A model generated the notes under the pieces. The model searched no databases. It worked only from the letters and a program-made list of their open reading frames with translations, and was not told the origin of the DNA. Below are positions 8,499 through 16,737 of a DNA stretch of 64,000 bases, piece by piece. The translations under genes were made by a program, and so were the position numbers. The number at the start of each line of letters is the position of its first letter. Position 1 is the stretch's first letter. This DNA comes from Acidimicrobiales bacterium. Its GTDB lineage: Bacteria; Actinomycetota; Acidimicrobiia; Acidimicrobiales; Aldehydirespiratoraceae. The stretch lies in assembly GCA_041394245.1 (NCBI GenBank), contig JAWKIR010000002.1:1-64000 (forward strand), read 5' to 3'.

Positions 8499-8873
8499 CT
8501 ACCAGTCGAGTCCGCTCTGATGCATCGTCCACGATTCGGCGATCTTGCCGTCGGCGATCCGGTACTGCGTCAGCCAGGTCAGCCGCAGGGTGTTGCCCGT
8601 GTCGAGGTTGACGGCATCGAGGTGGAGTCGGGCGAACACCATGTCGTCGGCCGATGCGATGTCGGCGACGGTCACCTTGGTACCGCGGATCGTGCGGGTC
8701 GCGGCCTTGATGTGGTTCGCGTAGGCGCTGGGGGACAGCGTCACCGTGCCGTCGCGCGTGTGGCGAAGGTATTGGTCGGCGATCAGGTTCTCGAGATCGT
8801 CGAAGTCGCCGTCGATCCAGATCTGGTTCCACAGTCGCCCGACGAGGGCTTCGGTTTCGGTCGTCATTGTCAC
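8499..8873 (-). CDS. SnoaL-like polyketide-cyclase-fold protein
   Basis: A 124-residue protein with the SnoaL/NTF2-like pattern: LVGRLWNQIWIDGDFDDLENLIADQYLRHTRDG at the start and DGKIAESWTMHQSGLDW at the end. Proteins of this shape act as cyclases or isomerases, or bind small ligands. It lies 18 bases upstream of the LLM gene on the same strand, so a three-gene unit (SnoaL, LLM, SDR) is likely. GGAGGGGTGAC precedes the ATG. Confidence 0.75.
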   Translation of the reverse strand: MTMTTETEALVGRLWNQIWIDGDFDDLENLIADQYLRHTRDGTVTLSPSAYANHIKAATRTIRGTKVTVADIASADDMVFARLHLDAVNLDTGNTLRLTWLTQYRIADGKIAESWTMHQSGLDW

Positions 8874-8898
8874 CCCTCCGGGTGGGCTGGAGAAATCA

Positions 8899-10149
8899 TC
8901 AGAGATCGGCGATCTCGGGTTGGGCCTGTCGGCGGCGCCACGCCTCGCCCAGCAGCACCGAGAATCCCACGAGAACGCTCATCAGCACCATGGTCTCGCG
9001 GATGCCGTAGGTGTCGGCGATGAGCCCCATCGGCAGCGCCATCAGGCCGAAACCCGAAAAGGCGAGCATGAGGAGACTCTGGACGCGTCCGTGGTACTCC
9101 ACGTCGGCGATCACGAGCGCCTGGGAGTTGTTCATGGCCTGGTAGGCCGAAGAGGCGCCGCCGACGGCGATCATGATGACGACGCCGCCCCAGTAGTTCG
9201 GGATCGCCGCGAAGATCGCCAGCGAGATCGCGAACGCCACCCCGGCTCGGAACTGGAGCGAGGTCAGGCGCTTCGTCGCGACGTTGGCCAGGAAGAGCGA
9301 ACTGCTCACCGCGCCGATCGCCGCCGCTCCGGTGAGGACGCCGAGCGCCCACGCGTCGAGTTCGTAGATGTCCTGGATCAGACCGGGCAGGAAGGTGACG
9401 TGGGGGAAGCCGAACATGACCACGAGCACGCCGATGGTGAGCAGGCGCGTCAACTCCGGTCGCCTGCGGACATAGTTGACGCCGTCGGCCATGTCGCCGA
9501 ACGGCGTGCGTCCCGACGACCCGCGCGGGTTGCCGAGTGGGAGCCCCGCTGCGGACACCACCGACAACGCCGAGAGCGTGGCACCGAGGAAGTACACGCC
9601 ACCGATTCCGATCGGCTCGATGGCGATCAGCATGCCGGCGACCACCGGGCCGAAGACACGAGTGGCCTGCACGCTCGCGTTGCTGAGGAAGATCGCGTTG
9701 GTGAGCGCGCCGCGGTCGACGAGGTCGGCCGTCATGGCGAGGCGGGAGGGTCCGAGCATCGACATGCCCGAGCCCTGCACGACCGACGCGGCGACGAGCA
9801 TCCAGTACTCGATGGTGTCGGTCGCGACGGCAATGGCGATGCCGAGGGCGGCCAGGCCCATCACCCCCTGCGCCAGGATCATGATGCGGCGCTTCGGGAA
9901 GCGGTCGGCGACCACGCCCGAGAACGGGGTGGAGATCAGCAGCGACACGCCGAACCCGAAGATGACCCCGCCCAGCGCCTTGTTGCTCTCGGTCAACTCG
10001 TAGGCCAACCAGCCCCGTGCGACCTGCTGGGTCTGGCTCGCGAGGAAGATGAAGATCCCGCCCCACCAGAGCCGTCGGTAGGCGGGGATCTGCATCGCCG
10101 CGAAACGGCTGCCGGGCGCCTCGCCCTCGGGATACCGGTCGTCCACCAC
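8899..10149 (-). CDS. MFS transporter (enterobactin-exporter/MFS_3-like)
   Basis: About 416 residues with some 10-12 hydrophobic segments. The start SRFAAMQIPAYRRLWWGGIF and the cytoplasmic loop GVVADRFPKRRIMI (MFS motif A, D-R-x-x-RR) mark the major facilitator superfamily, MFS_3 branch, which exports small molecules by proton antiport. Start choice is uncertain: adjacent GTG codons at 10149/10146 include the usual N-terminal Arg-rich stretch; ATG at 10095 would cut it. No strong ribosome site is seen. It ends 25 bases before the SnoaL gene and may be the last promoter-proximal member of that unit. Confidence 0.8.
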   Translation of the reverse strand: MVDDRYPEGEAPGSRFAAMQIPAYRRLWWGGIFIFLASQTQQVARGWLAYELTESNKALGGVIFGFGVSLLISTPFSGVVADRFPKRRIMILAQGVMGLAALGIAIAVATDTIEYWMLVAASVVQGSGMSMLGPSRLAMTADLVDRGALTNAIFLSNASVQATRVFGPVVAGMLIAIEPIGIGGVYFLGATLSALSVVSAAGLPLGNPRGSSGRTPFGDMADGVNYVRRRPELTRLLTIGVLVVMFGFPHVTFLPGLIQDIYELDAWALGVLTGAAAIGAVSSSLFLANVATKRLTSLQFRAGVAFAISLAIFAAIPNYWGGVVIMIAVGGASSAYQAMNNSQALVIADVEYHGRVQSLLMLAFSGFGLMALPMGLIADTYGIRETMVLMSVLVGFSVLLGEAWRRRQAQPEIADL

Positions 10150-10203
10150 TGGCAGAGGACCGTAGTGCGATGCGAGGATGCCGCACGCATTCCGGGAGGA
10201 CCG

Positions 10204-10830
10204 ATGCCTGTCGACGAAGACGCAGCCCTGATCGCCGAACGGTCGGCGCTCTACGAGACGCTGACGAAGCTCACGCCAGAGGAGTGGGATCACCCGTCGC
10301 TGTGCCCCGGTTGGCGCAATCGGGATGTCGCCAGCCATGTGCACCTGGCGCTCACGATCTCGATTCCGCGGCTCCTGCTCGGGATGGCGACGAACAAGGG
10401 CGACTTCAACCGATTCATGGCCGGCTACGCCCGCCGCCTCGGGGATCGGCCCACGAGCGAGATCCTCGCGTCGTGGGACTCGGTGAAGACCAGCGCGCGG
10501 ATTCCGCCGACGACGAAGAAGGTCGAAGTGGCGATGGACTCGTTCGTGCATCACCACGACATCTGCGTACCGATCGGCAAGGACGTGCCGTCGGACCCGG
10601 CGCGGCTGCGGTGGATGGCCGATGGCATGGTGGCGGCCAAGCAGCAGATCGGATCGGGGCCGCGGGTGAAGGGGTTGCGCCTCATCGCCACCGACATCGA
10701 CTGGCACTACGGCACGGGGCCCGAGGTCCGCGGTCCGGCTGCCGCGCTCATCCTGGCCGGGTGCGGTCGCACTGCGCTGCACGACCGACTCGAGGGCGAC
10801 GGGCTGGCCGAACTCGCCCGGCGGAGTTGA
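10204..10830 (+). CDS. maleylpyruvate isomerase-family mycothiol-dependent protein
   Basis: The 208-residue product matches the DinB-like four-helix family TIGR03083 found in actinobacteria: ERSALYETLTKLTPEEWDHPSLCPGWRNRDVASHVHLAL contains the usual W..PSLC.GW and the metal-binding His of HVxxH. A later VHHHDI supplies further His. These proteins use mycothiol for isomerisation or conjugation. A strong GGGAGGA ribosome site precedes ATG at 10204. It ends exactly where the convergent sulfotransferase ends (stops share TGATCA). Confidence 0.8.
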   Translation: MPVDEDAALIAERSALYETLTKLTPEEWDHPSLCPGWRNRDVASHVHLALTISIPRLLLGMATNKGDFNRFMAGYARRLGDRPTSEILASWDSVKTSARIPPTTKKVEVAMDSFVHHHDICVPIGKDVPSDPARLRWMADGMVAAKQQIGSGPRVKGLRLIATDIDWHYGTGPEVRGPAAALILAGCGRTALHDRLEGDGLAELARRS

Positions 10831-11967
10831 TCAGTCGAGACCGTAGGTCGCGCGATAGTCGGCCAGGCGGTCGTTGAGCGCGTGCCGCTCCAGACCGAAG
10901 TCGGCGAGTTCGTACTCGTGCCTGCCGAAACGGTGCTGGCGATGCTCGGCCACGTGGGCGGCCATCCGCTGCTCGGCCTCGGCGGTGAGTTCGATGCCGA
11001 GATCGTCGTAGAGCTTGGCGGTCGTGGCCAGCGGATCGGCGACGAGCTCGCGGTAGTCGACGTCGACGAACCGGTCGCCGTGTCGCCGACGGGCATCGGC
11101 GGTGCGTTCCAGCATCTCGGTGAGCATGTCGGTCCACAGCTCGCCGGCTGCCAGCCGATGGTCCCCGTCGCTGAAGGTGCTGCCCAGCCCACAGGTGATG
11201 CTGGCCGTCGACGCAATGCAGGTCGCCGGATCGCGATGGGTCCAGATGAATCGGGCGTCGGGATAGACCTCGGCGATGGCGTCGACCGCGAGCGCGTGGT
11301 GCGGGGTCTTCAGGACCCAACGGCCGGGGTGGCGTGACTGGAGGAGTTGGTAGACCCGCTTGTGGTGTTCATAGGTGGGGACGTGGTCCACGCCCAGCAC
11401 GAAGTCGCAATAGTCGGGCAGATGGAACATGGCGCTGAACAGGAGGCTCACCATGCTCTGCGCCATGACGGTCACGCACTCGGTCGGCATGTTCGGCGGA
11501 TCGTGGTGCATCGCCTTGACGCTGGGGTTCAGCGCGTGGATGACCGAGTTCTCGTCGGCTTCGATGGCGGCCAGGAAGCGCTCGTCGGTTTCGTAGGTGG
11601 CCGCTTCCGGTGGTGGCACCGGCTGTTGGGCCTCCCACTGTCGGGGCGCGCGCACCGCGGGGTCGACCGACAGCAGATGACTGAGCGCGGTCGTACCGGA
11701 TCGCGAGACGCCGACGATGAAGACGGGTTCGATGATCTGCTCGTCGGCCAGCTCCGGATGCTGCGTCCACCAGTTGGTGACCTGGAGTCGGGTCGACAGT
11801 GAGCCGGTGACGAGTGCTTCGAGGGTCGGTTCGCCGATCCCGTTCGGTTCGGCGCTGGCCTGGAACGACGCCAGGAGCGCGTCGAGTCCCGGTCGGAATT
11901 CCTCCCCGCCGAAGTCGGAGAGTCCGGTGGCCGCCACCGCGGCGTCGATGAGTTGTTCGGCGTGCAT
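10831..11967 (-). CDS. sulfotransferase family protein
   Basis: A 378-residue PAPS-dependent sulfotransferase-like protein. The 5'-phosphosulfate loop is VFIVGVSRSGTTALSHLL (about residues 78-95) and the 3'-phosphate region includes FIWTHRDPATCIAST. The middle has TPHHALAVDAIAEVYPDA, typical of the actinobacterial Sulfotransfer_3 group, which sulfates lipids or carbohydrates or may have other acceptor chemistry. ATG at 11967 is chosen; upstream in-frame codons belong to the intergenic region that holds the TA operator. Confidence 0.82.
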   Translation of the reverse strand: MHAEQLIDAAVAATGLSDFGGEEFRPGLDALLASFQASAEPNGIGEPTLEALVTGSLSTRLQVTNWWTQHPELADEQIIEPVFIVGVSRSGTTALSHLLSVDPAVRAPRQWEAQQPVPPPEAATYETDERFLAAIEADENSVIHALNPSVKAMHHDPPNMPTECVTVMAQSMVSLLFSAMFHLPDYCDFVLGVDHVPTYEHHKRVYQLLQSRHPGRWVLKTPHHALAVDAIAEVYPDARFIWTHRDPATCIASTASITCGLGSTFSDGDHRLAAGELWTDMLTEMLERTADARRRHGDRFVDVDYRELVADPLATTAKLYDDLGIELTAEAEQRMAAHVAEHRQHRFGRHEYELADFGLERHALNDRLADYRATYGLD

Positions 11968-12043
11968 CGATGCAGTCTTTCGCGCCGGCCGGCGGCAGGG
12001 TGAATCTGCGGCACGGTCGTCGATCGAAGCGGTCCTGTCGGTT

Positions 12044-12061
12044 GGTATCCGAGTAGATACC
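12044..12061. promoter_or_regulatory. perfect inverted repeat, likely operator of the XRE/toxin pair
   Basis: GGTATC-CGAGTA-GATACC is a perfect 6+6+6 repeat that ends eight bases before the ATG of the XRE regulator at 12070 and contains -10-like TAGATA. A palindrome overlapping the promoter of its own HTH gene is the usual arrangement for toxin-antitoxin autoregulation. Confidence 0.6.
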
Positions 12062-12069
12062 ATGGCGTC

Positions 12070-12378
12070 ATGGATGCTGCTCACACCATCCGCACCGCTC
12101 GCCTCCGGGCCGGTCTCACCCTGCGGGCCCTGGCCACCCGAGCGGGCACGTCGCACTCGACGATCTCGGCCTACGAATCGGGGACAAAGGTGCCGACCAC
12201 CGCCACACTCGAGCGGATCGTGCGGGCCGCCGGCTTCGCGATCGACACCACCCTGCAACGACGGGTCGAGGTCGAGGGGATAACGCGCGGCGACGAGCTG
12301 GCGGCCGTGCTCGAGCTCGCCGCGGCGTTCCCCGCTCGCCACCGCCCCACGCTCGACTGTCCGGTGTTCGGGCGGTGA
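12070..12378 (+). CDS. XRE-family HTH regulator, probable antitoxin
   Basis: The 102-residue protein has a Cro/C1 helix-turn-helix in its first 60 residues (IRTARLRAGLTLRALATRAG, then TSHSTISAYESGTKVPTTATLERI). The C-terminal 40 residues are a short tail. Its stop overlaps the GTG start of the nucleotidyltransferase gene by GTGA (12375-12378), so the two are translationally coupled. A small DNA-binding protein preceding an AbiEii-like nucleotidyltransferase is a common toxin-antitoxin layout, where the XRE protein represses the operon and counters the toxin. Confidence 0.78.
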   Translation: MDAAHTIRTARLRAGLTLRALATRAGTSHSTISAYESGTKVPTTATLERIVRAAGFAIDTTLQRRVEVEGITRGDELAAVLELAAAFPARHRPTLDCPVFGR

Positions 12379-12923
12379 ACCTCGTCGAGCAGATCGTCGA
12401 GATCCACCGGAGTCTGCGCGGCCACGACGTCCCGCATGCCTTCGGTGGTGCGCTCGCGCTCGCCTGGTGCACCCAGCGGGCCCAGGCCACGATCGGCATC
12501 GACGTCAATCTGTTCGTCGGGGTCGCAGAGTCGGAAGCGACGCTCGCCGCCCTACCCGACGGGGTGACGGTGACACGCGAGGATCGCGAGCTGATCGCCC
12601 GCGACGGGCAGGCCCGGCTGTGGTGGGGGCCGACGCCGGTCGATGTCTTCTTCAACACCACGGCCTTCCACGCCGCCGCCGCCGACCGGGCCCGATACGA
12701 GGCGTTCGGCGGCGAGCGGGTTCCGTTCCTCGCCTGCCGTGATCTTGCGGTGTTCAAGGCGTTCTTCGATCGGACCAAGGACTGGGCCGACCTCGAGGAG
12801 ATGGCGGCCGCCGATGCCCTCGATGTCGAGGCGGTGCTCGGGGTGTTGGCCAACTATCTGGGCGGCGACGACCACCGGATCGAACGGCTTCGCCGAATCG
12901 GTGCCACACCCCCCGACGTCTGA
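12375..12923 (+). CDS. AbiEii/AbiGii-type nucleotidyltransferase-like protein, probable toxin
   Basis: The 182-residue protein has a minimal nucleotidyltransferase pattern: HAFGGALALAWC (the G-G/A-LAL helix), then TIGIDVNLFV, the usual R-x-T-x-DIDV-(N/D)-x-F metal motif, and later LACRDLAVFKAFFDRTKDWADLEEM, which matches the DL..LK....R.KD..D catalytic/helical region. Related proteins nucleotidylate tRNA or other targets to halt growth. GTG at 12375 overlaps the XRE stop by four bases. The first acidic position of the canonical RDID is Gly here (IGID), so some loss of activity is possible. Confidence 0.68.
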   Translation: MNLVEQIVEIHRSLRGHDVPHAFGGALALAWCTQRAQATIGIDVNLFVGVAESEATLAALPDGVTVTREDRELIARDGQARLWWGPTPVDVFFNTTAFHAAAADRARYEAFGGERVPFLACRDLAVFKAFFDRTKDWADLEEMAAADALDVEAVLGVLANYLGGDDHRIERLRRIGATPPDV

Positions 12924-12947
12924 ACCTTGCGATCCGGGCAGGCCGTT

Positions 12948-13799
12948 CTACTCCGCCTCAGGCGAGGGGGTGCCGTGGAGGTGCTCTCGGGGCGGCGCTG
13001 CCTCGGGCAGCCCGTCGGCGAGCCACTGCAATGTTTCCCGACGGGCGCGGTCGATGAGGTCGACGCTCTGGCTGAAGTCGATCGGTGTCACCGAGATCGG
13101 GCACGGCGCCGGGATGATGTGGACCGGCACGGGATAGGTCCGCCGTGAGGTCTCGGTGATGAATCTCTGCTGCACGAGGAGGGCAACGCCGTGCAGCGCC
13201 ATGGCGATCGCGTTCTTCGGAACCGCCGGAAGTCCGCAGGAGTAGCCGGTCGAGAGGACCCACACCTCGGTGGCGCCCGCCTCGATCGCCTTGCTGATCG
13301 GCGTGTTGTCGACGATGCCGCCGTCGAAGAAGGTCCGGCCGTCGATCTTCACGGTCGGGAAGACTCCGGGGAGCGCGGCGCTGGCGAGTATCGATTGTCG
13401 GGCGGGTCCCCGTTCGAGGCGGACCTCGGCGCCGGTCGAGACCTCCGTGACGATGACGGAGAAGGGGATGGCGGCGTCTTCGAGCCGGTCGAAGGTCAGG
13501 TTTCGGTCGATCAGGCGGCTCAGACCGTGGTTGGGGATGAAGTGCGAGGTCCGGCCGACGAAGCCGCGCAGCCCCACGAACGGACGGAGCGGGAAGATCT
13601 CACGGCTGCGCAGTGAGCCCCACAGGTCGACCAGCCCCTGGATCGGTCGATCGCCGGCCAACCACGCTCCGTTGACCGCCCCAACGGATGTGCCGACCAC
13701 CATGTCGGGGCGGATTCCCTCGGCATAGAGCGCGTCGGCCATCCCGACCTGCACCGCGCCCAGGCTCGCCCCACCCGAGAGGACGAACGCCGTCGTCAT
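12948..13799 (-). CDS. patatin-like phospholipase
   Basis: A 283-residue serine lipase of the patatin/RssA type: oxyanion loop SGGASLGA (residues 8-15), nucleophile elbow GTSVG (Ser38) and the catalytic Asp in FFDGGIVDNTP near residue 170, forming the Ser-Asp dyad. It should release fatty acids from phospholipids or other acyl esters in the cytoplasm. Its ATG overlaps the stop of the ABC ATPase gene by ATGA (13796-13799), so it is made with the ABC transporter, an unusual pairing that suggests it prepares or modifies the transported lipid. Confidence 0.88.
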   Translation of the reverse strand: MTTAFVLSGGASLGAVQVGMADALYAEGIRPDMVVGTSVGAVNGAWLAGDRPIQGLVDLWGSLRSREIFPLRPFVGLRGFVGRTSHFIPNHGLSRLIDRNLTFDRLEDAAIPFSVIVTEVSTGAEVRLERGPARQSILASAALPGVFPTVKIDGRTFFDGGIVDNTPISKAIEAGATEVWVLSTGYSCGLPAVPKNAIAMALHGVALLVQQRFITETSRRTYPVPVHIIPAPCPISVTPIDFSQSVDLIDRARRETLQWLADGLPEAAPPREHLHGTPSPEAE

Positions 13800-14518
13800 C
13801 GGATGGCCACCGGGACCTCCGCCGGAGGTCCGTCGAACACGAGGTCGCCGTCGCTCAGCATCACGGCCCGGTCGAAGTGGTCGAGGGCCTCCATGTCATG
13901 GGTGGCGACGATGACCGAACCCTTCTGGTCGGTGACCACCCGGATCAGACGCAGGAGCGCCAGCCTGCCGGCATGGTCGAGGCCCGAGAACGGTTCGTCG
14001 ACGAGCAGCAGGGCGAACGGTCGGCACAACGCGACGACGATCGCCGTCTTCTGGCGGAGTCCGCGGCTGAATGTCGACGGCAGGTCGTCTTCCCGGCCGG
14101 TCAGGCCGAGCTCCTCGATCAGTCGTTCGGCATCGTGCTGCTCGGGGGTCGACCCGTGGAGCCGGGTGAGGTACTCGAGGTGCTCGCGCAACGACAGGTC
14201 CTCGTAGAGCACCGGGTGGTCGCGGATGTACGACACGGCAGCGCGTGCCGCAGTGCTGCCGGCCTCCTCGCCACTGATACGGACCGCCCCTTCGGTCGGA
14301 TCGAGGATCCCGGCCGCCGTGGCGAGCAGTGTCGATTTCCCCGAGCCGTTGTGGCCGATGAGGGCGACGAGTTGGCCCGCACCGACATCGAACGAGACCG
14401 GCCCGACGGCGCGCACCTCGCCGTGGTCCTTGGTCGTCTCGTCGAATTGCAGCAGCGGGGGATCGGCGCGTGGTGTGCGCTTCTTCTTCCTGGGGGTGAA
14501 ATCCATGCGTGCGTTCAT
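13796..14518 (-). CDS. ABC transporter ATP-binding protein
   Basis: The 240-residue ATPase has Walker A GHNGSGKST, a signature region STFSRGLRQKTAIV (a degenerate LSGGQ: FSRGL), Walker B LLLVDEPFSGLD and the switch His in VATHD. The N-terminus is basic (RKKKRTPR). It energises the permease encoded just upstream on the same strand; starts and stops overlap by ATGA at both ends (14515-14518 and 13796-13799). The SRGLRQ form of the signature is typical of ABC-2-type exporters of the CcmA/YxlF group. Confidence 0.9.
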   Translation of the reverse strand: MNARMDFTPRKKKRTPRADPPLLQFDETTKDHGEVRAVGPVSFDVGAGQLVALIGHNGSGKSTLLATAAGILDPTEGAVRISGEEAGSTAARAAVSYIRDHPVLYEDLSLREHLEYLTRLHGSTPEQHDAERLIEELGLTGREDDLPSTFSRGLRQKTAIVVALCRPFALLLVDEPFSGLDHAGRLALLRLIRVVTDQKGSVIVATHDMEALDHFDRAVMLSDGDLVFDGPPAEVPVAIR

Positions 14519-16098
14519 TTCATGTGCTCCTGTGCCGCCATGGAGAAGTCGTCCCGGGCGCGGATCCACCCGACGGATGCCGCCGCGACGAGTGCGACGA
14601 TGCAGGCGACGGTCGTGGTGGGTTGGACCCACGGCTCGTCGAGGAAAACGGCGCGGCGCGCCATGAGAACGGGGAGCACTCCTGCGGTCGTGAGCAGCGG
14701 CGGCCACAGCAGCCGATACAGGGTGCGGGGGCCCTCGACCTCGGCCGGCACCACCATGGCGGGAGAGTCGAACCGCTTGATGCTGAGGGCACCGGCCGCA
14801 ACGGCGGCGGTCGCTCCCGGGAGGGCGGCGATGGCCATCGCCGTCCCGACCTGCCAGTCGAGGGTCGCCAGCGTCGCCACCGAAGCGACCCCGATCCACA
14901 CCACGCTCATCGCGATCGCAGCCGCAGCGACGTGGCCGACCGCGATGTGGCCTGGGGCCACCGGGATCAGCTCGAGCATGCCTGGGTGGTCGAGTTCCTG
15001 GCTGAGCGGTTCGATCACCTCGATCGCGGCGAGGTACAGGGCCACGCCGCCGACGGCGATCAGGGCGGTGGTGCCGTGCCACATGGCAGCGACGGCGAGC
15101 CCGGCGATGACCGCGAGACCGGAGACCCGGATGATCCTGCTCAGCGGCCAACGGGCGTAGCTCCGGGCGTCTCGGACCAGGATCGGGAAACGGTTCTCGA
15201 TCCGGCCGCCCTCGCCGATGCGGAACCAGGGGCGTCGGCGTGGTGTCTCGAACGCGAGCTGGCGGCGGAGCAGGAGAAGGCTGCGGATGTCCTGCTGCGC
15301 GAATGCGAAACGGATCTGGGCGACCAGTTGGGAACGATGGTGCGCGCGTTCGATCGAGAGTCGACTGCGGACCAGCCAGCCGCCGACGGCGGCGGCGACC
15401 GTGATGACGATGGCGACAGCGGCGATCGGCCTCGGGTCGAGCGGCCAGAACGCCAGATCACCGAATCCGGTCGTCGGCGAGGTCGCGCTGCCCAGCCAGA
15501 GGTCGAGCGCGGCCCAGGCCACGGGGACGACGGACAGCGCGATGAGCGGTCGGCGCAGCGAGGGGAGCGCGGCACTCAGGAAGGCCACGCCGACCCCCGA
15601 CAGGGAGATTCCGATGCCGAGCAGCAGTCCCGCGGCGACCCATTCCATCTGGTCGCCGGGGAGTCGCCGCGAGGCAAGCTCACCTGCGGCGGCACCGAGC
15701 AGGGCGCCGATTCCTGCGGCGGCGCGCAGCATCCGCCATGTCGGAGTACGGAGCGCGGTGGCACGGTCGATCGGCGACAGCAGCACATGGTGCAGCTCGA
15801 GGTCGTCGATCGCCAACGGGCCGCCGTTGGCCCCCGAGCGGACCCCGATCATGATGGCCACCGCGGCAACGAGCGAGACCCAGAGCGGACCTTGGGTGCG
15901 GGCCCACTCGATCCGCGTGGGGTCGATGGCGACGTCGTCGACCAGCCCGAGGGCGAGGTAGAAGCCGAAGAGCCCGAGCAGCCCCGACACGTAGATCCGG
16001 TACAGCGTGTCGAACGGGTCGGTCTCCTGCCGACGCCGCGAACCGAGGTGTTCGCGCAGGTCGTCGAGCGCCGCCTGCGGTGTCGCGACTGACGTCAT
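14515..16098 (-). CDS. ABC-2-like multispanning permease
   Basis: A 527-residue integral membrane protein with roughly ten to twelve hydrophobic segments arranged as two halves, split by a charged loop around residues 245-300 (SRLSIERAHHRSQL, RRRPWFRIGEGGRIENR). The N-terminus is cytoplasmic-looking and charged (LREHLGSRRRQETDPF). It has no recognised enzymatic motif. Because it is translationally coupled to the ATP-binding protein, it is most likely the channel of an ABC exporter. The substrate is unknown; the third gene, a patatin lipase, hints at a lipid. Confidence 0.8.
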   Translation of the reverse strand: MTSVATPQAALDDLREHLGSRRRQETDPFDTLYRIYVSGLLGLFGFYLALGLVDDVAIDPTRIEWARTQGPLWVSLVAAVAIMIGVRSGANGGPLAIDDLELHHVLLSPIDRATALRTPTWRMLRAAAGIGALLGAAAGELASRRLPGDQMEWVAAGLLLGIGISLSGVGVAFLSAALPSLRRPLIALSVVPVAWAALDLWLGSATSPTTGFGDLAFWPLDPRPIAAVAIVITVAAAVGGWLVRSRLSIERAHHRSQLVAQIRFAFAQQDIRSLLLLRRQLAFETPRRRPWFRIGEGGRIENRFPILVRDARSYARWPLSRIIRVSGLAVIAGLAVAAMWHGTTALIAVGGVALYLAAIEVIEPLSQELDHPGMLELIPVAPGHIAVGHVAAAAIAMSVVWIGVASVATLATLDWQVGTAMAIAALPGATAAVAAGALSIKRFDSPAMVVPAEVEGPRTLYRLLWPPLLTTAGVLPVLMARRAVFLDEPWVQPTTTVACIVALVAAASVGWIRARDDFSMAAQEHMK

Positions 16099-16109
16099 GT
16101 GTGTCCGAA

Positions 16110-16559
16110 CTACTGGCGGTCGTGCGAATCCCCACGCGCACCGTAGTTGTGGATCAGGGGACCGGCCACACGGGGCTGACTACGGTCGAAACCGGCCGGC
16201 CAGCGAGCCGACTTCTCGCCCTCGACGTTGCGGATCGACGCCCACGTCAGCCCGGTGACCCCCGAGAGGTCGGCGCCGGTGACGTCGGCACCCTGGAGGG
16301 TGGTTTCCACCAGTCGGGCCCGACCGAACCCGACGTCGCGCAGGGTGGCGCCGTCGAGGACCGCCCACGAGAGGTCGGCGCCGTCGAGCTGGGCCCCGGT
16401 CAGGTCGGCCTTGCGGAGATCACACTTCTGCAGGTCGGCACCGCGCAGGTCGGCCCCGACGAGGTCGATGCCGGCCAGCTTCATGCCGTGCGCCGATTTC
16501 GGCGGCCCCAGGAGGTGTCCGTCGGCGACCATCTGCGGTCGGCGGAGTTCGGTAGCCAC
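16110..16559 (-). CDS. pentapeptide-repeat protein
   Basis: The product contains about 14 consecutive A(D/N)LxG-type pentapeptides (LVGADLRGADLQKCDLRKAD and onward through DGADLSWAVLDGATL to QGADVTGADLSG), which fold as a right-handed quadrilateral beta-helix. Some such proteins mimic DNA and protect gyrase, but function cannot be read from the repeat alone. The start is unsettled: GTG at 16559 is used here because the upstream part of the open frame (to 16676) crosses two palindromes. No ribosome site decides it. It sits 11 bases upstream of the ABC permease gene and may be co-transcribed. Confidence 0.7.
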   Translation of the reverse strand: MATELRRPQMVADGHLLGPPKSAHGMKLAGIDLVGADLRGADLQKCDLRKADLTGAQLDGADLSWAVLDGATLRDVGFGRARLVETTLQGADVTGADLSGVTGLTWASIRNVEGEKSARWPAGFDRSQPRVAGPLIHNYGARGDSHDRQ

Positions 16560-16573
16560 TGCGTCGCGACGGG

Positions 16574-16616
16574 CGTGGGATCGATTCCCACGTCGCGGGA
16601 TTCGTATGTCCATACG
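16574..16616. promoter_or_regulatory. two adjacent palindromes, candidate regulatory region
   Basis: CGTGGGA-TCGAT-TCCCACG (16574-16592) and CGTATG-TC-CATACG (16603-16616) are perfect inverted repeats eleven bases apart in the gap upstream of the pentapeptide-repeat/ABC/patatin genes. They could be operators or RNA hairpins in a leader. No bound protein is identified. Confidence 0.4.
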
Positions 16617-16737
16617 CGTAGGTCTACGCCTGTCGCTCGGCCGTGTCTCGTCACCCCGGCGGATTCTGTCCGACACCGGATTCTTGGTCGGGACGGCGGT
16701 ACTTCAGCCCACGACCCTTCGCCCCTACGCTGGGGCG

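Noticed and set aside
8746..10203. Forward-strand open frame antisense to the MFS gene, joined to the 10204 gene
   Set aside because: The part before 10204 is a charged, low-complexity shadow of the MFS transporter. Only the 3' part after ATG 10204 with its GGGAGGA site shows a protein family.
12375..12923. Possibility that the second gene at 12 kb is a housekeeping nucleotidyltransferase rather than a toxin
   Set aside because: Not excluded, but the coupling with a small XRE protein and the perfect operator make the toxin-antitoxin reading more likely.
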